Shown here in pieces: positions 61,848 through 64,000 of a stretch of DNA of 64,000 bases. Both the position numbers and the translations under genes were made by a program. The notes under the pieces are model-generated. The model did not search any database and was not told the origin of the DNA. It saw only the letters and a program-made list of their open reading frames with translations. This DNA comes from an uncultured bacterium (GTDB lineage: Bacteria > Cyanobacteriota > Vampirovibrionia > Gastranaerophilales > Gastranaerophilaceae), in NCBI GenBank assembly GCA_949296425.1, contig CASFPN010000017.1, positions 53,936-117,935 of the forward strand, in the 5' to 3' direction. Every line of letters begins with the position of its first letter. Position 1 is the first letter of the stretch.

Positions 61848-63713
61848 ATGCTTGATTTTAAGGAATTTAATGATAAAGAAAGAGAATATTATAATCAGGA
61901 TTTTTCTGTTGTAAATGAACTTTTGAAGCGTGTACGCAGCGCCATTATTGATGGCAGTTCTGTAAAGATTGATGATTTAAATTTTAACGGGATTATTGAT
62001 TTTAAGCCTGATGAGACCTTCACTTATATAACTCTTTTTCAGTCTGGCAAAAAATTTTTAAGATATGGCAGCAGAAAGGCTGATTTTGAAAAGACTATAA
62101 ACCGTAATATAGAAATGCTAAGGCAACATAAAAGACTTGCCGAATTTGATGTTGAGAATAAAAATGCCTGCAGAATAATGCTTGAATGTATTATTGACAG
62201 AAGGAAAATAAGAGCATCTGAATTGAATACAGAACATTTTAACGATGCGCGATTTGAAATTGGTGTTAACGGTTTGGAATTGAGAAGTGACGGAGTGTCT
62301 TATTGTTATATGCCGACCGATGCAATTACATTGAATCATCTTGCTTTAAGATCTGTTTTGAATACTGTTGTGAAAAAAACTCCGATTGGTAAAATGACAA
62401 ACAGTATATCAGAAAGGCTAAAAATTCTATCCGCATCGAAAACTTATGAATATTTTTTATTCCGTTCGCGTGCATTTATAACTTTTAACGATTCCTGTAT
62501 TCCCTTATATCGCGGAAATATTTTGTATAATGATTTCAACTATGAAACTTTATATAATCAAATTATAAAATCCTCTCAGTTTCTACTTGATAATATGTAT
62601 GAAGACGGAAGATTTTTGTATTATTACGATTGTACGGATGACTCCAGAAAAGACCATGAACATCCGACAAGAAAAGAAGACAACCTTTATTACAATGACT
62701 TAAGACATTGCGGGGGGATAATTTCATTAATAAGGGCATATCAGCTTACTGCAGATGAAAAATATATTGTTGCTGCAAAAAAAGCTATTGACTGGAGTAT
62801 TTCAATTACCCGAGAGCATGAAACCAAGTGGGGTAAAGCTTATTATGCTTTTTATAACAGAAAATCAAAACTTGGCGGCTCTGGAGTTTTTCTTGTTGCA
62901 TTGATGCAGTACAGAAATTTTACCGGAGATAAAACCTATGATGAATATATAAAAGGTTATGTAAGACACATTTTAAGCAGAGTTTATAAAAACGGAGAAA
63001 TTTTGGGATATTATATTCATCCGGCTTTCCAAAACGGGCAGCCTCTTATTAATATGACTGATGAAGAAAGAAAAGCTACTTTTTCTTTCTATTATCCTGG
63101 TGAAGCTCTTTTAGGCTTAGCATTATTTGCCAATAATTTCTTTGATGATGAAAAACTAGTAAAAGAAACAAGAAAAATTGCTAAAAAAGCGCTGGACTGG
63201 ATTATAGAGGAACGACCGAAAGTATACGGAGATTTATTCACTGCTTTACCGTCAGATGCATGGCTTATGCAGGCAATTGAAGAATGGGCAAAAGATAAAA
63301 ATTTCAAAAAAGATAATTATCTGAATTTTGTATTTACTGATGCAAATACTATGATGGAAAAAATGTACAAACGTGATGATTCTCCATATATTGACTATGA
63401 AGGCGGATATTATTACAATTACGGAGATCATTATTATCCTGACGGTGCACGTTCTGAAGGCCTTGTTGCAGCTTATTATCTTGCAAAATTTTTAGGTGAA
63501 GAAAAGCTTGAAAAAAAACTTTTAGAAGCCTGTAAAAAAGCTGCAAAATCACAATTTTCGCTGTTTAATTGCGAAGAAAATAATTATTCTCATAAAAATC
63601 AAACGCGTTCACTTTATTCAATAAGATTTAAAGCTACAAGACAGTGGATAAGAGTAGATTCAATTCAGCACGTTGCTTGTTTTTTTGCAAGATTGTATAA
63701 AGCCGAAAACTAA
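61848..63713 (+). CDS. Alpha-toroid protein, possible polysaccharide-acting enzyme, unknown
   Basis: The 621-residue product has no signal peptide. Residues 1-210 are an unfamiliar mixed domain. Residues about 240-620 look like a six-hairpin alpha/alpha barrel: YEDGRFLYYYDC, CGGIISLIRAYQLTADEKYI, AKKAIDWSISI, GGSGVFLVALMQYRNFTGDKTYDEYI, FYYPGEALLGLALF and GGYYYNYGDHYYPDGARSEG. Folds of this kind occur in glycosidases, epimerases and lanthionine cyclases; no catalytic set lets me choose. TATAAT with TG (61814-61822) lies 25 bases upstream. There is no ribosome-binding site before ATG 61848. The gene stands alone. Confidence 0.72.
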   Translation: MLDFKEFNDKEREYYNQDFSVVNELLKRVRSAIIDGSSVKIDDLNFNGIIDFKPDETFTYITLFQSGKKFLRYGSRKADFEKTINRNIEMLRQHKRLAEFDVENKNACRIMLECIIDRRKIRASELNTEHFNDARFEIGVNGLELRSDGVSYCYMPTDAITLNHLALRSVLNTVVKKTPIGKMTNSISERLKILSASKTYEYFLFRSRAFITFNDSCIPLYRGNILYNDFNYETLYNQIIKSSQFLLDNMYEDGRFLYYYDCTDDSRKDHEHPTRKEDNLYYNDLRHCGGIISLIRAYQLTADEKYIVAAKKAIDWSISITREHETKWGKAYYAFYNRKSKLGGSGVFLVALMQYRNFTGDKTYDEYIKGYVRHILSRVYKNGEILGYYIHPAFQNGQPLINMTDEERKATFSFYYPGEALLGLALFANNFFDDEKLVKETRKIAKKALDWIIEERPKVYGDLFTALPSDAWLMQAIEEWAKDKNFKKDNYLNFVFTDANTMMEKMYKRDDSPYIDYEGGYYYNYGDHYYPDGARSEGLVAAYYLAKFLGEEKLEKKLLEACKKAAKSQFSLFNCEENNYSHKNQTRSLYSIRFKATRQWIRVDSIQHVACFFARLYKAEN

Positions 63714-63740
63714 AAAAAACGACCTTTTGGGTCGTTAGAT
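63714..63740 (-). terminator. Terminator at the right end
   Basis: AACGACC and GGTCGTT form a 7-bp stem with a five-base loop. Eight T follow on the minus strand, so it mainly serves the minus-strand gene ending at 63864. It also lies just past the 63713 stop. Confidence 0.8.
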
Positions 63741-63863
63741 TTATAAAGGGAAAGGAAACAAATCTATTATATGAATACGCCTCCTTACACAAATTTAGGA
63801 TGACGTAACTTCATACGCCGGTGTGTAACCGTAAACTATCTTCAATTATAGTGCGATACTATT

Positions 63864-64000
63864 CTATCCGAACGTTTTGAATGAACTTTCCGTGTTCTTT
63901 TCAATAACTTTTTGTACAGCTTCAATTTCTGTAGAAATTGCATCTTGTTCTGTATCCAGTTGTTTTAACCTTAATTCAAGGTTTTTATCCTGGGCTTGTA
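63864..64000 (-). CDS. C-terminal end of a coiled-coil protein (partial)
   Basis: The minus strand is open from the window edge to TAG 63864, coding the last 45 residues of a protein. It has a heptad-like charged stretch (ELRLKQLDTEQDAIS, EIEAVQKVIEKN) and ends SFKTFG. Only a coiled coil can be stated. The gap 63741-63863 holds a TTACACA/TGTGTAA inverted pair (63785-63828) and no gene. Confidence 0.6.
   Translation of the reverse strand, partial: QAQDKNLELRLKQLDTEQDAISTEIEAVQKVIEKNTESSFKTFG

Noticed and set aside
63785..63828. TTACACA/TGTGTAA inverted pair as another MITE
   Set aside because: Short arms, and only a faint resemblance to the 17-bp ends of the element at 41562.

Overview
The window is about 64 kb of AT-rich bacterial chromosome. 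It starts inside clpP and ends inside an unidentified coiled-coil gene. I see no rRNA operon, prophage, CRISPR array or intact transposase gene. Gene content is almost all housekeeping: clpPX, polA, proS, argS, infC, def-fmt, nadD, smc-scpA-scpB, thyX, rpmE and three tRNAs. Mixed in are lineage-type proteins: type IV pilin-like proteins with a FTLAE-type N-terminus, long TPR proteins, GatD, HydE, an LCP protein and UDP-galactopyranose mutase. Together with the low GC this suggests a gut-type, non-photosynthetic relative of Cyanobacteria (Vampirovibrionia/'Melainabacteria', order Gastranaerophilales). That placement is inference from gene content; no 16S gene is present to test it.

Layout. 1-6120 (+): clpP-clpX, a pair of paralogous small membrane proteins separated by a 12-G tract, polA and a small exported protein. 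6117-13202: tlyA and tatD (-) diverging from gatD-gtrA (+), then a calpain-like protein, proS and a TPR protein (-), and an exported protein (+). 13244-15199 (-): a CHASE2-GGDEF cyclase with a small ORF before it. 15518-19222 (+): rpmE, thyX, an NhaC-type antiporter, hydE. Two tRNA-Arg genes (-) lie here, each with a copied 3' tRNA end and a related repeat. 19497-27186: mgtE-lcp (-), argS (+), TPR protein-dusB (-). 27708-31595 (+): infC, tRNA-Phe and a large FtsH-related protein with a degenerate ATPase. 31602-36639 (-): a glycan cluster (glf, GT2, HAD-like, RgpF-like). 36714-38461 (-): two pilin-like proteins and a small protein. 38603-43595 (+): divergent purD-like gene, dnaJ-like, queE, a MITE-like repeat, def-fmt, aroH. 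43587-47179 (-): a HerA-like/Tudor protein, nadD-yqeK and a small ORF. 47349-52592 (+): a Q/T-rich protein, a large Cys-rich pilin-like gene interrupted at a 10-G tract, a membrane protein, and a 180-nt RNA that folds like 6S RNA. 52591-61638 (-): ybaK, an FAD dehydrogenase, an unknown, a matrixin-TPR protein, scpB, scpA, smc. 61848-63713 (+): an alpha-toroid protein.

The most interesting signals cut across genes. (i) There are two long poly-G tracts in an AT-rich genome. One frameshifts a pilin-like gene just before its prepilin motif, and the other fills the ribosome-binding position of a small membrane protein; both look like phase-variable switches. (ii) Seven genes have a -10 hexamer exactly six bases before ATG, the geometry of a leaderless mRNA. 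(iii) A 180-nt transcript unit has the promoter, closing stem and terminator expected of 6S RNA. (iv) A tRNA-end-associated repeat occurs at both tRNA-Arg genes. (v) Several proteins are divergent or fused: an FtsH-like protease with a broken P-loop, a PurD-like protein with lost active-site residues, and a P-loop-less HerA-like protein carrying a UvrD/PcrA-type Tudor tail.
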